Shown in pieces: positions 17,581 to 27,290 of a stretch of DNA of 64,000 nucleotides; positions within the stretch are counted from its first letter, which is position 1; each line of letters begins with the position of its first letter. The translations under genes were made by a program, and so were the position numbers. Below the pieces are notes generated by a model, which did not search any database, was not told the DNA's origin, and saw only the letters and a list, made by a program, of their open reading frames with translations. Origin of the DNA: a bacterium (GTDB taxonomy: Bacteria; Cyanobacteriota; Vampirovibrionia; Gastranaerophilales; Gastranaerophilaceae); contig JAFXHF010000015.1 in assembly GCA_017536545.1 (NCBI GenBank), forward strand, positions 1 through 64,000, in the 5' to 3' direction.

Positions 17581-18585
17581 ATGAGTTTAACAGTATATTT
17601 AGGGATAGACGTAGGATCAGTTACCACAAAATTAGCACTAGTTGATGAAACTGGTAAATATGTTGATAGTGTAATGTTGAAAACTGCAGGGAAACCAGTT
17701 CTTGCGGTTCAATCAGGTTTGACAAAATTATATGAAAAGAAATTAACAGATTATGATGTGAAAGGTGTAGGTACAACTGGTTCTGGTAGAGCATTGGCGG
17801 GTTCTTTAGTTGGTGCTGATGTTGTTAAAAATGAAATTACTGCACACGCAGTTGCTGCTAGTACCAATATCCCTGGTGTTCAAACTATTTTAGAAATCGG
17901 CGGTCAAGATAGTAAAATTATTATCTTAAGAGATGGTATTGTTACAGATTTTGCTATGAATACAGTTTGTGCTGCTGGTACTGGAAGTTTCTTAGATCAC
18001 CAAGCTCAAAGATTGAATGTTCCAATTGAAGAATTTGGTCCAACAGCATTGAAATCTACAAATCCTGCTCGTATTGCAGGTCGTTGTGGTGTATTCGCTG
18101 AATCTGATTTAATTCACAAACAGCAACTTGGATATCCTGTTGAAGATTTATTATATGGTCTTTGCCAAGCTCTTGTAAGAAATTATTTGAGTAATTTGGC
18201 TTTGGGTAAAGAACTTTTACCGACTGTATCTTTCCAAGGTGGTGTAGCTACTAATACTGGTATGGTAAAAGCGTTTGAAGAAGCTTTAAATACAAAAATT
18301 GTTGTCCCAGATAATCACCAAACTATGGGTGCGATTGGTGCAGCATTGTTAGCTATGGAAAATCATCAATACACTGATGCTCCAACTAAGTTTAAAGGTT
18401 GGAATGTAGCAGATATGCACTTCTCATCAATTACTTGTACTTGTACTGGTTGTTCAAATAACTGTGAAGTTATCACAATTGTTGAAGGCGTTGATGAGGT
18501 TCAACACGTTGAAAAAATCAAAGATGTTAAAGGTAATATCATCGCTCGTTGGGGCGGTACTTGTGGACGTTGGGATATAAGTTAA
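17581..18585 (+). CDS. 2-hydroxyacyl-CoA dehydratase activase (BadF/BcrA-type ATPase)
   Basis: An ASKHA-fold ATPase that passes a high-energy electron to a 2-hydroxyacyl-CoA dehydratase or similar radical enzyme. The 334 residues show the phosphate loop GIDVGSVTTKLALVD, GTTGSGR, the second nucleotide loop EIGGQDSKI, and the two conserved cysteines that hold the subunit-bridging 4Fe-4S cluster: C130 in CAAGTGSFLD and C169 in GRCGVFAESD. An unusual C-terminal extension contains CTCTGCSNNCEV and GGTCGRW and may bind a second metal site. No dehydratase subunit gene is adjacent, so the partner is unknown. Confidence 0.85.
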   Translation: MSLTVYLGIDVGSVTTKLALVDETGKYVDSVMLKTAGKPVLAVQSGLTKLYEKKLTDYDVKGVGTTGSGRALAGSLVGADVVKNEITAHAVAASTNIPGVQTILEIGGQDSKIIILRDGIVTDFAMNTVCAAGTGSFLDHQAQRLNVPIEEFGPTALKSTNPARIAGRCGVFAESDLIHKQQLGYPVEDLLYGLCQALVRNYLSNLALGKELLPTVSFQGGVATNTGMVKAFEEALNTKIVVPDNHQTMGAIGAALLAMENHQYTDAPTKFKGWNVADMHFSSITCTCTGCSNNCEVITIVEGVDEVQHVEKIKDVKGNIIARWGGTCGRWDIS

Positions 18586-18595
18586 GGAAATCTAG

Positions 18596-19264
18596 ATGGA
18601 TAATTTTGGACAAGGGCTTCAAAGAACTTCTATATTACAGGAGTTGTCCGGCGGAAACGCTGAACTAGGGGAAGCGTTTGCTCTAATTCTAGATGATATG
18701 ATTACTCAAAGCGGTATTCAAAATCCTGATTCTGAACCGTTTGATGTTCTTCCTGATTCTTGGAGAACTTTGGCAAAAAAGCCAGATAAAACTCCTGATG
18801 ATATTAAAACTTTGGATGAATCTTTAAAATCTGAAATTTATTCTTTAGCTGAGTCATTTTTATTGTATATTGCCCGTGAAACTCGTAATTTGACAGGTAA
18901 ACTTGAATATCAACAATATGAAGCTTATATGTTAAAACATCGTTTTGGAAGATATGATGTTATGAATAAACCTGAATATTTGAATAAGGTTAAAGTTCAA
19001 ATACGCAATGCGTTTAATAAATTATCTGCTCATGGTGAACCAGCTGGAGATAATCTAATAGACAAGCATGATATGGCAGCGTTTATTTATGCCTTATCAA
19101 CTCGCTCTCGCAGAGGAGATAATGGAGAATTTCTTGGGTTTGAAATTAATGGATTTATTAAACCTGAAGAATATGCAGTATCTGAAAATAATCTATTTGA
19201 TGCAGAAGACAATTTATTTTCTGTAAAATTGCGTGTTGGTTATAAAATGTTGAGCAATATTTAA
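18596..19264 (+). CDS. Uncharacterised 222-aa protein downstream of the activase
   Basis: Begins MDNFGQGLQRTSILQELSGG, 10 bp after the activase stop and behind AAGGAAA, so it is probably co-transcribed. Soluble and acidic, with a Pro/Asp-rich segment (about 45-75), a helical middle (YSLAESFLLYIARETRNLTG) and a conserved-looking end (KHDMAAFIYALSTRSRRGDN). There is no signal peptide, membrane helix or recognised motif. Context suggests a link to the activase or to the secreted protein that follows, but no function can be assigned. Confidence 0.6.
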   Translation: MDNFGQGLQRTSILQELSGGNAELGEAFALILDDMITQSGIQNPDSEPFDVLPDSWRTLAKKPDKTPDDIKTLDESLKSEIYSLAESFLLYIARETRNLTGKLEYQQYEAYMLKHRFGRYDVMNKPEYLNKVKVQIRNAFNKLSAHGEPAGDNLIDKHDMAAFIYALSTRSRRGDNGEFLGFEINGFIKPEEYAVSENNLFDAEDNLFSVKLRVGYKMLSNI

Positions 19265-19277
19265 TCTGAGGTTAGTT

Positions 19278-19958
19278 ATGAAAAATTATATATTGGCACT
19301 ATTGATTGTGTTATCTTTTGGGTTTTTATCACCTGTATATTCTGTTGAAGAAATTTATAGTTTAGATGAAGTTGAACAACCAAAAGTTGAAAAAGCTATG
19401 CCGATTGCAAATGTTGAGCCTATAAAAGTTTCAGTAACTTTTGATTGGTTAGATTTGACTGTTGCTCAAAGGGAAGAGAATATTGAAAAATATAAAAATC
19501 TGCTATTTGAAAATAATACAAGTAGAATTTATTTTACAAAAAATGAATTTAAAAAGGAATTCGCCCAATATTATAAAGATAGAGAGTTCAAACATCATTA
19601 CATGCTAACAAATAATGGTGTAACTGAAGATGAAGATGCAAGATATTGTGCTTTCTATTATAAAAAGGATACTCTTGTAATGTATGCAATTCAGTATAAA
19701 GATAATCCAACTAAAGCTTTTTATTACTCTGCATTCGGAAAGCTTCACTATACAGATGTAATGTCTGATGAGTATCCAAATTTCCCATATTCATCAATGC
19801 AATATAATCGTAAAGGACAACTGAAAAGTGCTATCTATTTTATCTCAAAAGATATTCAATATATGTTTGGTCCAGAGAAAGAATTTCAGGGTATCTGGTA
19901 CAAAGATAAAATGTATGACACAAATGGAAAGCAAGTTTTAACTCGTTCAAATTGGTAG
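19278..19958 (+). CDS. Secreted protein of unknown function (226 aa)
   Basis: An exported protein with the signal peptide MKNYILALLIVLSFGFLSPV and likely cleavage after VYS. The mature part is Tyr- and Lys-rich with repeated aromatic beta-hairpin-like stretches (CAFYYKKDTLVMYAIQYKDN, then PTKAFYYSAFGKLHY). No catalytic motif or cysteine pattern was found. It lies 13 bp after the preceding gene and ends just before a strong terminator, so it probably closes the activase operon. The family is not recognised. Confidence 0.65.
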   Translation: MKNYILALLIVLSFGFLSPVYSVEEIYSLDEVEQPKVEKAMPIANVEPIKVSVTFDWLDLTVAQREENIEKYKNLLFENNTSRIYFTKNEFKKEFAQYYKDREFKHHYMLTNNGVTEDEDARYCAFYYKKDTLVMYAIQYKDNPTKAFYYSAFGKLHYTDVMSDEYPNFPYSSMQYNRKGQLKSAIYFISKDIQYMFGPEKEFQGIWYKDKMYDTNGKQVLTRSNW

Positions 19959-19975
19959 GGATAAATATAATATTT

Positions 19976-20004
19976 AAAAGGTGAAGTTGTTAACTTCACC
20001 TTTT
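19976..20004. terminator. Bidirectional rho-independent terminator
   Basis: AAAAGGTGAAGTT (19976-19988) and AACTTCACCTTTT (19992-20004) form a perfect 13-bp stem with a 3-nt loop. It has A and T tracts on both sides and sits between the convergent secreted-protein and M16 peptidase genes. Confidence 0.9.
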
Positions 20005-20013
20005 ATGTTTGTA

Positions 20014-22596
20014 TTACTTTGTGACAACAGACATTATGTAGTTATCTGTAAAATATTTATTTGCAACTTCTATAATATCTGCATCAGTGATGCTATTTAT
20101 TAAATTTTGATAATCTTCTTTGAATTCATAACCCCTAGTAGATGCTTCATACCAACCGATATTTGAAGCTTTATCAAGGTTTGTTTCAAGCCCTAGAATA
20201 TAATTACCTAAGAGTTTTTCTTTTGCATCTTTAAGTTCTTTATCTCCGACGTATTCAGTTTTTAAACGATTTATTTCTCTAAATAATCCATTCTTTGATT
20301 GCTCTAGTTTTTCTGGATTTGTTCCGATATAAAGCATAAAACTTCCACGTAAGATGTTTGGAGAATAACCAGAACCAAGTTGGTATGCTAGTCCTTCTTG
20401 TTCTCTTAAGCTTTTAAATAATCTAGAACTCATGCCAGAACCTAGTAAAGAATCAATGATTTGCAATGCTGCATAATCCCTTTTATTTAAAACTCCATCT
20501 ACTTGCCAACCTAGTAATATCCAAGCTGTTTCTGTTGGCATTTTGATAGTTTTTGAGCGTGGTGAATTTATTCTGCTGATACTTTCTTTGCAGTTGTTGT
20601 ATTCAAATTTATTTTTAGTTTCTCTTTGTGAAAAGATGTCATTCATTTTTTGAATAGTACTATCTTTATCAATGTTTCCGTTGATGGATATAGTGATATT
20701 GTTCGGATTAAATATTTGGTTGTAATATTCTACAATTGAGTTTCTATCAATGTTTGTAATGTTTTTTTCTAACACTTTTGATGAGATTGAGTATGGTGTA
20801 TTTTGATAAATCAAATCACGATACTCTTCAATTGCAACCTGTAGAGGTACATCTTTATTGCGTTTGATTGAACTTAGTGTATCTGTTTTAACTTTTGAAA
20901 TTTCGTATTCGTCGAATGTAGCATTATTAATAACTTCATTTAATAGTTCAAGTGTTTTTTCGTATTCATCTTTTGTTGTTAAAACTGTTACAGAAAAAGC
21001 GTCAGCACTTGTAGATGGTGCGATTTTAATACCGTTATCTTCAAGGGTTTGAGAAAGTTCTAATGATGTATAATTTTTAGTTCCTTTCATCATTGTTGCA
21101 GCTGTCATTTTCGCTGTTCCAGCTATTTTTTCTGTAAGTTGTCCGCCTTGAGCATAAATACTTATAGCCACAATATCGTTTGTTGTGTTTGGAGTATAAA
21201 GCATCGTTGCTCCGTTAGATAACTTATATTTTTGAGTATCTTTTATTTGACTTATTAATTCTGCAGAACTTGTGCTTTTTGTAATATTTGCCACTGGGAT
21301 ATCTTTTGAACTCTCAGGGAGCAATATTGAAACTGCACTTTTATTTACCCCTAAATATTTATTTGCGACTTTTTTAACATCAGATTTTGATACGTTTTTG
21401 ATGTTGTTTAAATAATTATCATAAAATTTGATATCATTTGTTAATGTGGTGGTGTAACCGATTTCGGTTGCAATATTAGTGATAGATTCTCTTGAGTAAT
21501 AAGTTTCTCTTTCAATAATATTTTTAGCCAAGTTTAATTGTTCATCGGTTATGCCGTTTCTTTGAATATTTTCGATTTCAGAGAAAATTGCATCTTGAAC
21601 TTGTCTACATTTTTCTGGTTCAAAGTTTGCTGAGATATAGAAAATACCGTCGTCTTTAAATGTTGAATTACCAGCGTCAACAGAAAAAGCAAGACGTTTT
21701 TTCTCTTTTAGAACTTGGTACAATACAGAAGAACGTCCGTCACCCAAAATTGTGGCTAATATATCAAGTGCATAAGCATCTTTATCTGTAATAGGGGTTC
21801 CTCTAAAACCTATTAGCAAATATCCTGACTCGGTTTTGATATATTCAACTTTTTTGGCCTGTTTTGTTAACGGTTGTTCTTTTGGATAAACCTTTTGAAT
21901 TTGTTTTTTGTTTTCAGAATTGAAAACTTCTTTTACTCTTTCTAATGTGTAATTTGTATCAACGTCACCGATAACAATTGTAACCATATTTGATGGTGAA
22001 TAATTTTTGTTATAAAAATCTAAAATATTATCTCTTGTAATAGTTTCAATAACTTCGCTTTTACCAATAACTTTGCGTTTGTATGGGTGATTTGTATATA
22101 GCATTGCGTTTAAGTTATCATATAAAATTCTTGATGGATTTGTTAAATCTTTATTTATTTCTTCTAGTACAACTTTTCTTTCTTTTTCTAATTCGTTACG
22201 AGGAATTAGAGGATTCATCATCATATCAGCGTGCAGTTCCATTGCTAAATCAAAGTCTTTTGATGGGATTGTTACGTAATAGTGAGTAAAGTCTTTACTT
22301 GTTGCAGCATTAGTTATTGCACCTTTAGTTTCAAGGATTTTATCAAATTCGCCTGGCTCACGATTTTTTGTTCCTTTAAAGAAAAGGTGTTCCAAAAAAT
22401 GTGCTACACCGTTGTTTGAGTCATCTTCGTCTATAGAACCTGTTTTAATCCACGTGTCAATTGTAACTATTGGGTTATTTCTAACTTCTTGAATAATAAC
22501 AGTTTGCCCGTTATCAAGTTTAAACATTTTAGCATCACTTGCAAAAACGCTGCTTCCATAAATTACGATTGCTGCTAGTATTATAAATTTTTTCAT
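20014..22596 (-). CDS. Secreted M16-family zinc peptidase (two-domain)
   Basis: An 860-residue exported peptidase of the pitrilysin/processing-protease family. A signal peptide (KKFIILAAIVIYGSSVFAS) precedes two M16 repeats. The first is active: HFLEH at 66-70 is the inverted HxxEH zinc motif, and E145/E146 in KVVLEEINK provides the third ligand. The second repeat (from about 440) lacks HxxEH but keeps the substrate-binding R/Y-type motif region (RDYAALQIIDSLLGSGMSSR). I start at 22596, where AAGGA is well spaced, rather than at the GTAC-adjacent ATG at 22605. Last gene of the pilT-recO operon. Confidence 0.88.
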   Translation of the reverse strand: MKKFIILAAIVIYGSSVFASDAKMFKLDNGQTVIIQEVRNNPIVTIDTWIKTGSIDEDDSNNGVAHFLEHLFFKGTKNREPGEFDKILETKGAITNAATSKDFTHYYVTIPSKDFDLAMELHADMMMNPLIPRNELEKERKVVLEEINKDLTNPSRILYDNLNAMLYTNHPYKRKVIGKSEVIETITRDNILDFYNKNYSPSNMVTIVIGDVDTNYTLERVKEVFNSENKKQIQKVYPKEQPLTKQAKKVEYIKTESGYLLIGFRGTPITDKDAYALDILATILGDGRSSVLYQVLKEKKRLAFSVDAGNSTFKDDGIFYISANFEPEKCRQVQDAIFSEIENIQRNGITDEQLNLAKNIIERETYYSRESITNIATEIGYTTTLTNDIKFYDNYLNNIKNVSKSDVKKVANKYLGVNKSAVSILLPESSKDIPVANITKSTSSAELISQIKDTQKYKLSNGATMLYTPNTTNDIVAISIYAQGGQLTEKIAGTAKMTAATMMKGTKNYTSLELSQTLEDNGIKIAPSTSADAFSVTVLTTKDEYEKTLELLNEVINNATFDEYEISKVKTDTLSSIKRNKDVPLQVAIEEYRDLIYQNTPYSISSKVLEKNITNIDRNSIVEYYNQIFNPNNITISINGNIDKDSTIQKMNDIFSQRETKNKFEYNNCKESISRINSPRSKTIKMPTETAWILLGWQVDGVLNKRDYAALQIIDSLLGSGMSSRLFKSLREQEGLAYQLGSGYSPNILRGSFMLYIGTNPEKLEQSKNGLFREINRLKTEYVGDKELKDAKEKLLGNYILGLETNLDKASNIGWYEASTRGYEFKEDYQNLINSITDADIIEVANKYFTDNYIMSVVTK

Positions 22597-22658
22597 GTAC
22601 CCCATCCTTTTAAAAAGATTATATTAATAATTAATGAGAAAACATATAACCTAACTGA

Positions 22659-23429
22659 TTATATGTTTACTTCCTGTAAAACGTTTGTTGATTTGAATTT
22701 CTTTGGAGATTTAAGAATAATATATTCTTTCAACGCTTCAAAAGTTACTGTGCAAACTTTTTCTGTAGCTTTTGTTTCGTATTCTCCTTTTGTTTCAAAA
22801 TCATTGATTGCCATTTGTTTGAAGAAATCTCTTAATTTATGCGGGATTTGCTTTTTGTTATAGTGGACGTGTCCTGCACAATTTTTACAAACTATTCCAC
22901 CTAAGTTAGGGACAAAAAACATTGTTTCTTCTTCCAATGTTTCGTGACAACATAAGCAAGAATCTAATTCTATTGAAAATCCAGATTCAATCATCATCTT
23001 TAATTGAAATTTAATAACAGCAATCAGAATTTCTACTTTTGATTCGGCAGAAGATATTGTATTTAGTGTCTTATACAATAAGTCGTAGATAGTCTGAGAG
23101 CATGGATCTTCTTCAATTCCAAAATTATGAACAACTTCTGTCACATACATTGAATAACAGATTTTGTCCATATCTTGTCTTGTTTTATAAAACGAATTAA
23201 CTACTTCAGCTTGGCATATTGTATCAAGATTTCTGCCTTTATGAAGCATTAGGGTATTTGCAACGAGCAAATCCATGCGAGCACCTAACTTACTTTTAGG
23301 TTTTTTAACCCCTTTAGCTACTCCCTTAATTAGTCCTTTTTCTTTTGAATACATAACAATAATTTTGTCTGATTCACTCAAGTTGTAGGACTTCAAATTG
23401 ATTGCGTCTGTTACAAAACTATTTTGCAT
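22659..23429 (-). CDS. recO: DNA repair protein RecO
   Basis: RecO helps load RecA on SSB-coated single strands in the RecFOR pathway. The 256 residues have an N-terminal OB fold (NSFVTDAINLKSYNLSESDK, then SKEKGLIKGVAKGVKKPKSK), a helical middle, and a C-terminal zinc finger CLCC...CKNC (about 168-171 and 190-193). Length and domain order are typical. It lies 16 bp downstream of pilT and 62 bp upstream of the M16 gene. Confidence 0.85.
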   Translation of the reverse strand: MQNSFVTDAINLKSYNLSESDKIIVMYSKEKGLIKGVAKGVKKPKSKLGARMDLLVANTLMLHKGRNLDTICQAEVVNSFYKTRQDMDKICYSMYVTEVVHNFGIEEDPCSQTIYDLLYKTLNTISSAESKVEILIAVIKFQLKMMIESGFSIELDSCLCCHETLEEETMFFVPNLGGIVCKNCAGHVHYNKKQIPHKLRDFFKQMAINDFETKGEYETKATEKVCTVTFEALKEYIILKSPKKFKSTNVLQEVNI

Positions 23430-23445
23430 TATTAATTATTAGATA

Positions 23446-24558
23446 TTATTTTTGTGAACTTGTACCGTGGTAAATACCTCTCATCATCTGTTCAAGTTCT
23501 TGTTTGTTATCAGAATATGTAACAGCCATTTCTTGAGTGATTTTACCTTCTTGGTATAACTTGTACAATGACATATTCATTGTAATCATATTGTTGAAAG
23601 AACCTTTTTTAACAAGTTCATAGATTTGTTCAAGTTCATCTTTTTGTATAAAGTCTTTAACAGTTGGTGTAACAACAAGAACTTCTGCAGCTGGAGCACG
23701 AGATCCACCTTCAGCCATTGGAACAAGTTTTTGAGAAATTGTACCACGAAGTGTTGCTGCAATTTGGCTTCGAACAAAAGGTCTTTCATTCGGGTCGAAT
23801 AAGTTGATGATACGAGCAACAGTTTGAACAGCATCGTTTGTGTGGATTGTAGATACAACAAGGTGACCTGTTTCAGCTGCTTTTAATGCTGATTCAACAG
23901 TTTCTCTATCACGAATCTCACCAATAAAGATAACGTCAGGGTCTTGTCTTAATGCATATTTAACCCCGTCAGAGAACGATGGTGTATCGATAAGTAATTG
24001 ACGTTGAGATACAATTGATTTTTTATTTGAGAAAATAAACTCAACTGGGTCTTCAATTGTTACGATGTGTTTTGCTGTTGTTGCGTTGATGTAGTCAATC
24101 AATGATGCGATTGTAGTTGATTTACCAGAACCAGTAGGACCAGTAACCAATACTAAGCCATTGTTAAAGCCTGCAAATTCAACCAGAGATTCTGGTAATT
24201 GCAATTCTGTGAATGATTTAATATAGTAAGGGATTGCACGGATAACCATTGCGGTCTTACCTAATTGACGGCTCATATTTACACGGAATCTTGAACAGCC
24301 AGGAATTTCATAAGAAAAGTCGATATCGAAGAATCTTGTGATTCTGTCTTTCAAGTGTTGTGGAGCAACTGTTCTGATAACGAATTCAATATCTTCGCTT
24401 GTAAGTGGTGGCAAATTAATTCTCATAATTTGTCCTGATACACGAATCGCAGGTCTTTCACCTTCGCAAATGTGAGCATCAGATGCCCCAACAGATACAG
24501 CCTGTCTTAAAAAATCCTCAATATAAAAATCATTGTTACTTGCTTGATTACTACTCAT
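23446..24558 (-). CDS. pilT: Type IV pilus retraction ATPase PilT
   Basis: PilT is the hexameric motor that depolymerises type IV pili, powering twitching and DNA uptake. The 370 residues show DAHICEGERPAIRVSGQI at the N-terminus, Walker A GPTGSGKSTT, the Asp box VTIEDPVEF, Walker B DPDVIFIGEIRDRETVESAL and the His box AAETGHLVVSTIHTNDAVQT. The C-terminal signature is shorter than the AIRNLIREGK motif of proteobacterial PilT, ending in a serine-rich tail. It is transcribed divergently from comEC through overlapping promoters. Confidence 0.93.
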   Translation of the reverse strand: MSSNQASNNDFYIEDFLRQAVSVGASDAHICEGERPAIRVSGQIMRINLPPLTSEDIEFVIRTVAPQHLKDRITRFFDIDFSYEIPGCSRFRVNMSRQLGKTAMVIRAIPYYIKSFTELQLPESLVEFAGFNNGLVLVTGPTGSGKSTTIASLIDYINATTAKHIVTIEDPVEFIFSNKKSIVSQRQLLIDTPSFSDGVKYALRQDPDVIFIGEIRDRETVESALKAAETGHLVVSTIHTNDAVQTVARIINLFDPNERPFVRSQIAATLRGTISQKLVPMAEGGSRAPAAEVLVVTPTVKDFIQKDELEQIYELVKKGSFNNMITMNMSLYKLYQEGKITQEMAVTYSDNKQELEQMMRGIYHGTSSQK

Positions 24559-24582
24559 AAAATCTCTTCCTTATTCACAAAC

Positions 24583-24631
24583 AATATAGCATATTTTTTA
24601 GTTTTGCACAACTATATTGATGTGGTATCAT
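24583..24631. promoter_or_regulatory. Divergent pilT / comEC promoters sharing one -35 region
   Basis: Minus strand: TTGTGC (24611-24606), 17 bp, then TATATT (24588-24583) for pilT, with a TG extension. Plus strand: TTGCAC (24604-24609), 16 bp, then TATCAT (24626-24631) for comEC. The two -35 boxes overlap in the sequence TTGCACAA, so polymerase binding should be mutually exclusive. Confidence 0.55.
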
Positions 24632-24646
24632 TCAGTTGTTGGAATT

Positions 24647-27037
24647 ATGATTAAAGACGAACAAATTAGGGATATTATTCAGAATAAGAATTTTGTTATG
24701 TTTTTCGCTTCAATCTTGTTTATGTGCGGGATTTTAGCGTGTTTTTACGGCTATTCAATTCTTTTTGCTGGGGTTTTTACAGTCCTTATGATTGTTCTTA
24801 TGTATGCAAGGCTATTTGAAATTCGAAAAATTTTAATCTTTACTCTAATTTTTTATATTGGATTTTTCTTAACATTTTGTAAAATAAAAAATTACGACGA
24901 TTTACTGTATCGAGCTCCAGCAGATGTAACTTTGACGGGGAGAATTGTTAGTATCCCAGAGGTTACGGAAAATAAGGCTAAGTTTTTCTTCCAAGTTGAA
25001 AAGATTGGTTCTGAAAATGTAAATGCTAAGACTTTTGTTACGGTTTCTCAGGTTTCTAATGAAGAAATTTTTAATGTTGGTAAAAAGTTAAGTTTGAATG
25101 GCAGGTTGAGAAAACCCTTTACTTCGACTAACCCGTCTCAATTTGATTACAGTGCTTATTTGAAAAATTTTAATGTTTTTACTGCACTCTATTCTGATGC
25201 TGATAGTATTGCGGTTGTGGAAGATAATCCAAGTTTGAAATGGAAATTTTTACAATCGCTAAATGATACAAGGAATAGAATTTTATCTGTTCATTCAAAA
25301 TATTTAAAAAGTCCAAATTTGGAAATTCTAGGTGGGATTGTGTTTGGGGATGATGCAGTTTCACCGCCTGATTATATTAAAAATTCTTTTATAAATTCAG
25401 GATTATTGCATATCTTAGCGGCTTCAGGGATGAATGTTGCGTTTATATTTTCTTTTTGGTTTTTTATTTTGAAATATTTGCGAGTACCTTATCGTCCTCG
25501 TGTTATTTCTGGGATGTTACTCGTTATTTTATATACATTTATGACTGGTTTAGGGCCTTCTGTTATTAGAGCCGCTCTGATGTTGCTTTTTGTTTTAGCG
25601 GGAAAACTGATTGATAGAGATGCTCATAGTGTCTCGTTACTTTCTTTGGTTGCTGTAATAATGCTTATTTATAATCCTGCTTATATCAATGATGTAAGTT
25701 TTCAATTATCGTTCCTGGTAACGTTAGGGCTTTTGACAACAGCAGTTGTAGTAGCTCAAAAATTAGAAAACATTCCGAATTGGATAAAAGTACCAGTTCT
25801 GATTCCAATTATTGCACAAATTTGGGTTGCACCTGTTCAAATGTTTTATTTCAACACATTTAGTTTGTATTCTGTATTTGCAAATATCGCTACTGTAAGC
25901 TTGTTGAGTGTAATAAGTTTTTGTGGATTTGTTAGTTCGGTTTTTGCAATAGTCCCTCAAATTGCAGATTTTTCCTGTATGATATTTGATTTTATTTTAA
26001 ATTATTTATTATCCGCTCTTGTTTGGATTTCAAATTTCTTTGCAGGATTGAAATATTCTTTGGTTGAAACTACGCATCCAAATATTATACAAATGCTTCT
26101 TTATTATTTAATGCTAGGTGCAGTAACTCTCTTGGTAAAATATGGAAATTATAAAAAAGCTTTTTGTACACTTGTTTGTGTTTCTTTAGTGTTGCTAGGT
26201 TTGGCTGTTAAACCAGTATCAAAAGATCTGGAAGTTATCGCATTTGATGTTGGTAACGCTGATTCATTTTTAATAAAAACTCCAGAAAATAAATATTTTA
26301 TGATTGATACAGGTAAGGCTCCTTACGGTAGTGGAAATTCCCAAGCAAAAATTATAATGCTCAAATATTTAAAAGATAGAGGTATTAAAAATCTTGAAGG
26401 TGTGATTGTAACGCATTTTGATAATGATCATGCTGGTGGTGTTCCTGATGTTATTTCAAATATAAAAACTAAAACATTATATTTGAATTCTAAAAATGTA
26501 GAAACTCAAACTGCTTACAAAATTTTTGAAACTGTAAGATTAAATAATCAAAACTATAAAATTGTAGAAAATAATACCGAAATTTATACAGAAAAAGATT
26601 TAAAACTAAGAGCCTACAAAGCTAATATTGATGGTAAAAATGGTAGCAATGAATCTTCAATAATTTCGTTATTATCTTATAAAAATTTTGATATGATTTT
26701 TATGGGTGATGCGGGTGTTGAATCGTTTAATTTATTGCGAAAGGATATTCCTAATAATGTGGAAATTTTGAAAGTTGGTCACCATGGAGGACCAAGGGTT
26801 GTTGATAATGGAATGTTGAAACATTTAGGAAATGAAATTTCTTTGATTTCTACAGGGGTAAATTATTTTGGTCATCCAAATAAGGGAACATTAGATTTAT
26901 TAAGAAATACTGAAATTTTACGTACTGATTTGATGCATTCAATAAAAATTTCATCCAATGGAACAAAATATAAAATTTTTACATATGATATCCATGACAA
27001 AAACTACAAATTTTTTGGTAAATATTTTTCAAAATAA
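24647..27037 (+). CDS. comEC: Competence DNA-uptake channel ComEC
   Basis: ComEC moves single-stranded transforming DNA across the inner membrane. The roughly 796 residues have two N-terminal membrane helices, an OB-like soluble region (DUF4131, GRIVSIPEV), the multi-helix Competence domain with HILAASGMNVAFIFSF and GLGPSVIRAALM, and a C-terminal metallo-beta-lactamase domain (FDVGNADSFL, THFDNDHAGG, GHHGGPR) that is a candidate nuclease. I start at ATG 24647, downstream of the predicted promoter; upstream in-frame TTG/ATG codons overlap the promoter. Its pairing with pilT argues for natural competence. Confidence 0.9.
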   Translation: MIKDEQIRDIIQNKNFVMFFASILFMCGILACFYGYSILFAGVFTVLMIVLMYARLFEIRKILIFTLIFYIGFFLTFCKIKNYDDLLYRAPADVTLTGRIVSIPEVTENKAKFFFQVEKIGSENVNAKTFVTVSQVSNEEIFNVGKKLSLNGRLRKPFTSTNPSQFDYSAYLKNFNVFTALYSDADSIAVVEDNPSLKWKFLQSLNDTRNRILSVHSKYLKSPNLEILGGIVFGDDAVSPPDYIKNSFINSGLLHILAASGMNVAFIFSFWFFILKYLRVPYRPRVISGMLLVILYTFMTGLGPSVIRAALMLLFVLAGKLIDRDAHSVSLLSLVAVIMLIYNPAYINDVSFQLSFLVTLGLLTTAVVVAQKLENIPNWIKVPVLIPIIAQIWVAPVQMFYFNTFSLYSVFANIATVSLLSVISFCGFVSSVFAIVPQIADFSCMIFDFILNYLLSALVWISNFFAGLKYSLVETTHPNIIQMLLYYLMLGAVTLLVKYGNYKKAFCTLVCVSLVLLGLAVKPVSKDLEVIAFDVGNADSFLIKTPENKYFMIDTGKAPYGSGNSQAKIIMLKYLKDRGIKNLEGVIVTHFDNDHAGGVPDVISNIKTKTLYLNSKNVETQTAYKIFETVRLNNQNYKIVENNTEIYTEKDLKLRAYKANIDGKNGSNESSIISLLSYKNFDMIFMGDAGVESFNLLRKDIPNNVEILKVGHHGGPRVVDNGMLKHLGNEISLISTGVNYFGHPNKGTLDLLRNTEILRTDLMHSIKISSNGTKYKIFTYDIHDKNYKFFGKYFSK

Positions 27038-27058
27038 TTTGGAAAATATTTGGAATTC

Positions 27059-27290
27059 TTGACAAAATTGCCGTAAATTTTACACTAAATGTAAAGCATT
27101 AAAAATCCATTAAGAACGGGCTTTTGGGGGTGTTGTAATTTTTGATAATTTTACCTAAGGGTTGAAATTTTAAATTTTTGTAATAATATGTTCATATAAT
27201 CGTGTTCGATAAAGACGAAAATCTTATAAAAAAGTAGGAACAAAAAGTAGTCTTTTGAGAATTGTCAATTTACAACTAGAGGATTACATT
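27059..27290 (+). promoter_or_regulatory. Promoter and about 195-nt leader of the lytic transglycosylase gene
   Basis: TTGACA (27059-27064), 16 bp and TACACT (27081-27086) form a good promoter. The transcript would have a leader of about 195 nt, including a G-rich patch near 27117-27133, before the ribosome site AGAGGA at 27277. I looked for known riboswitch cores and saw no convincing match. A regulatory leader is possible but unproven. Confidence 0.45.

Noticed and set aside
27087-27276. c-di-AMP or other riboswitch in the transglycosylase leader
   Set aside because: I could not match the conserved core bases of any riboswitch class I know; left only as a leader of unknown role.
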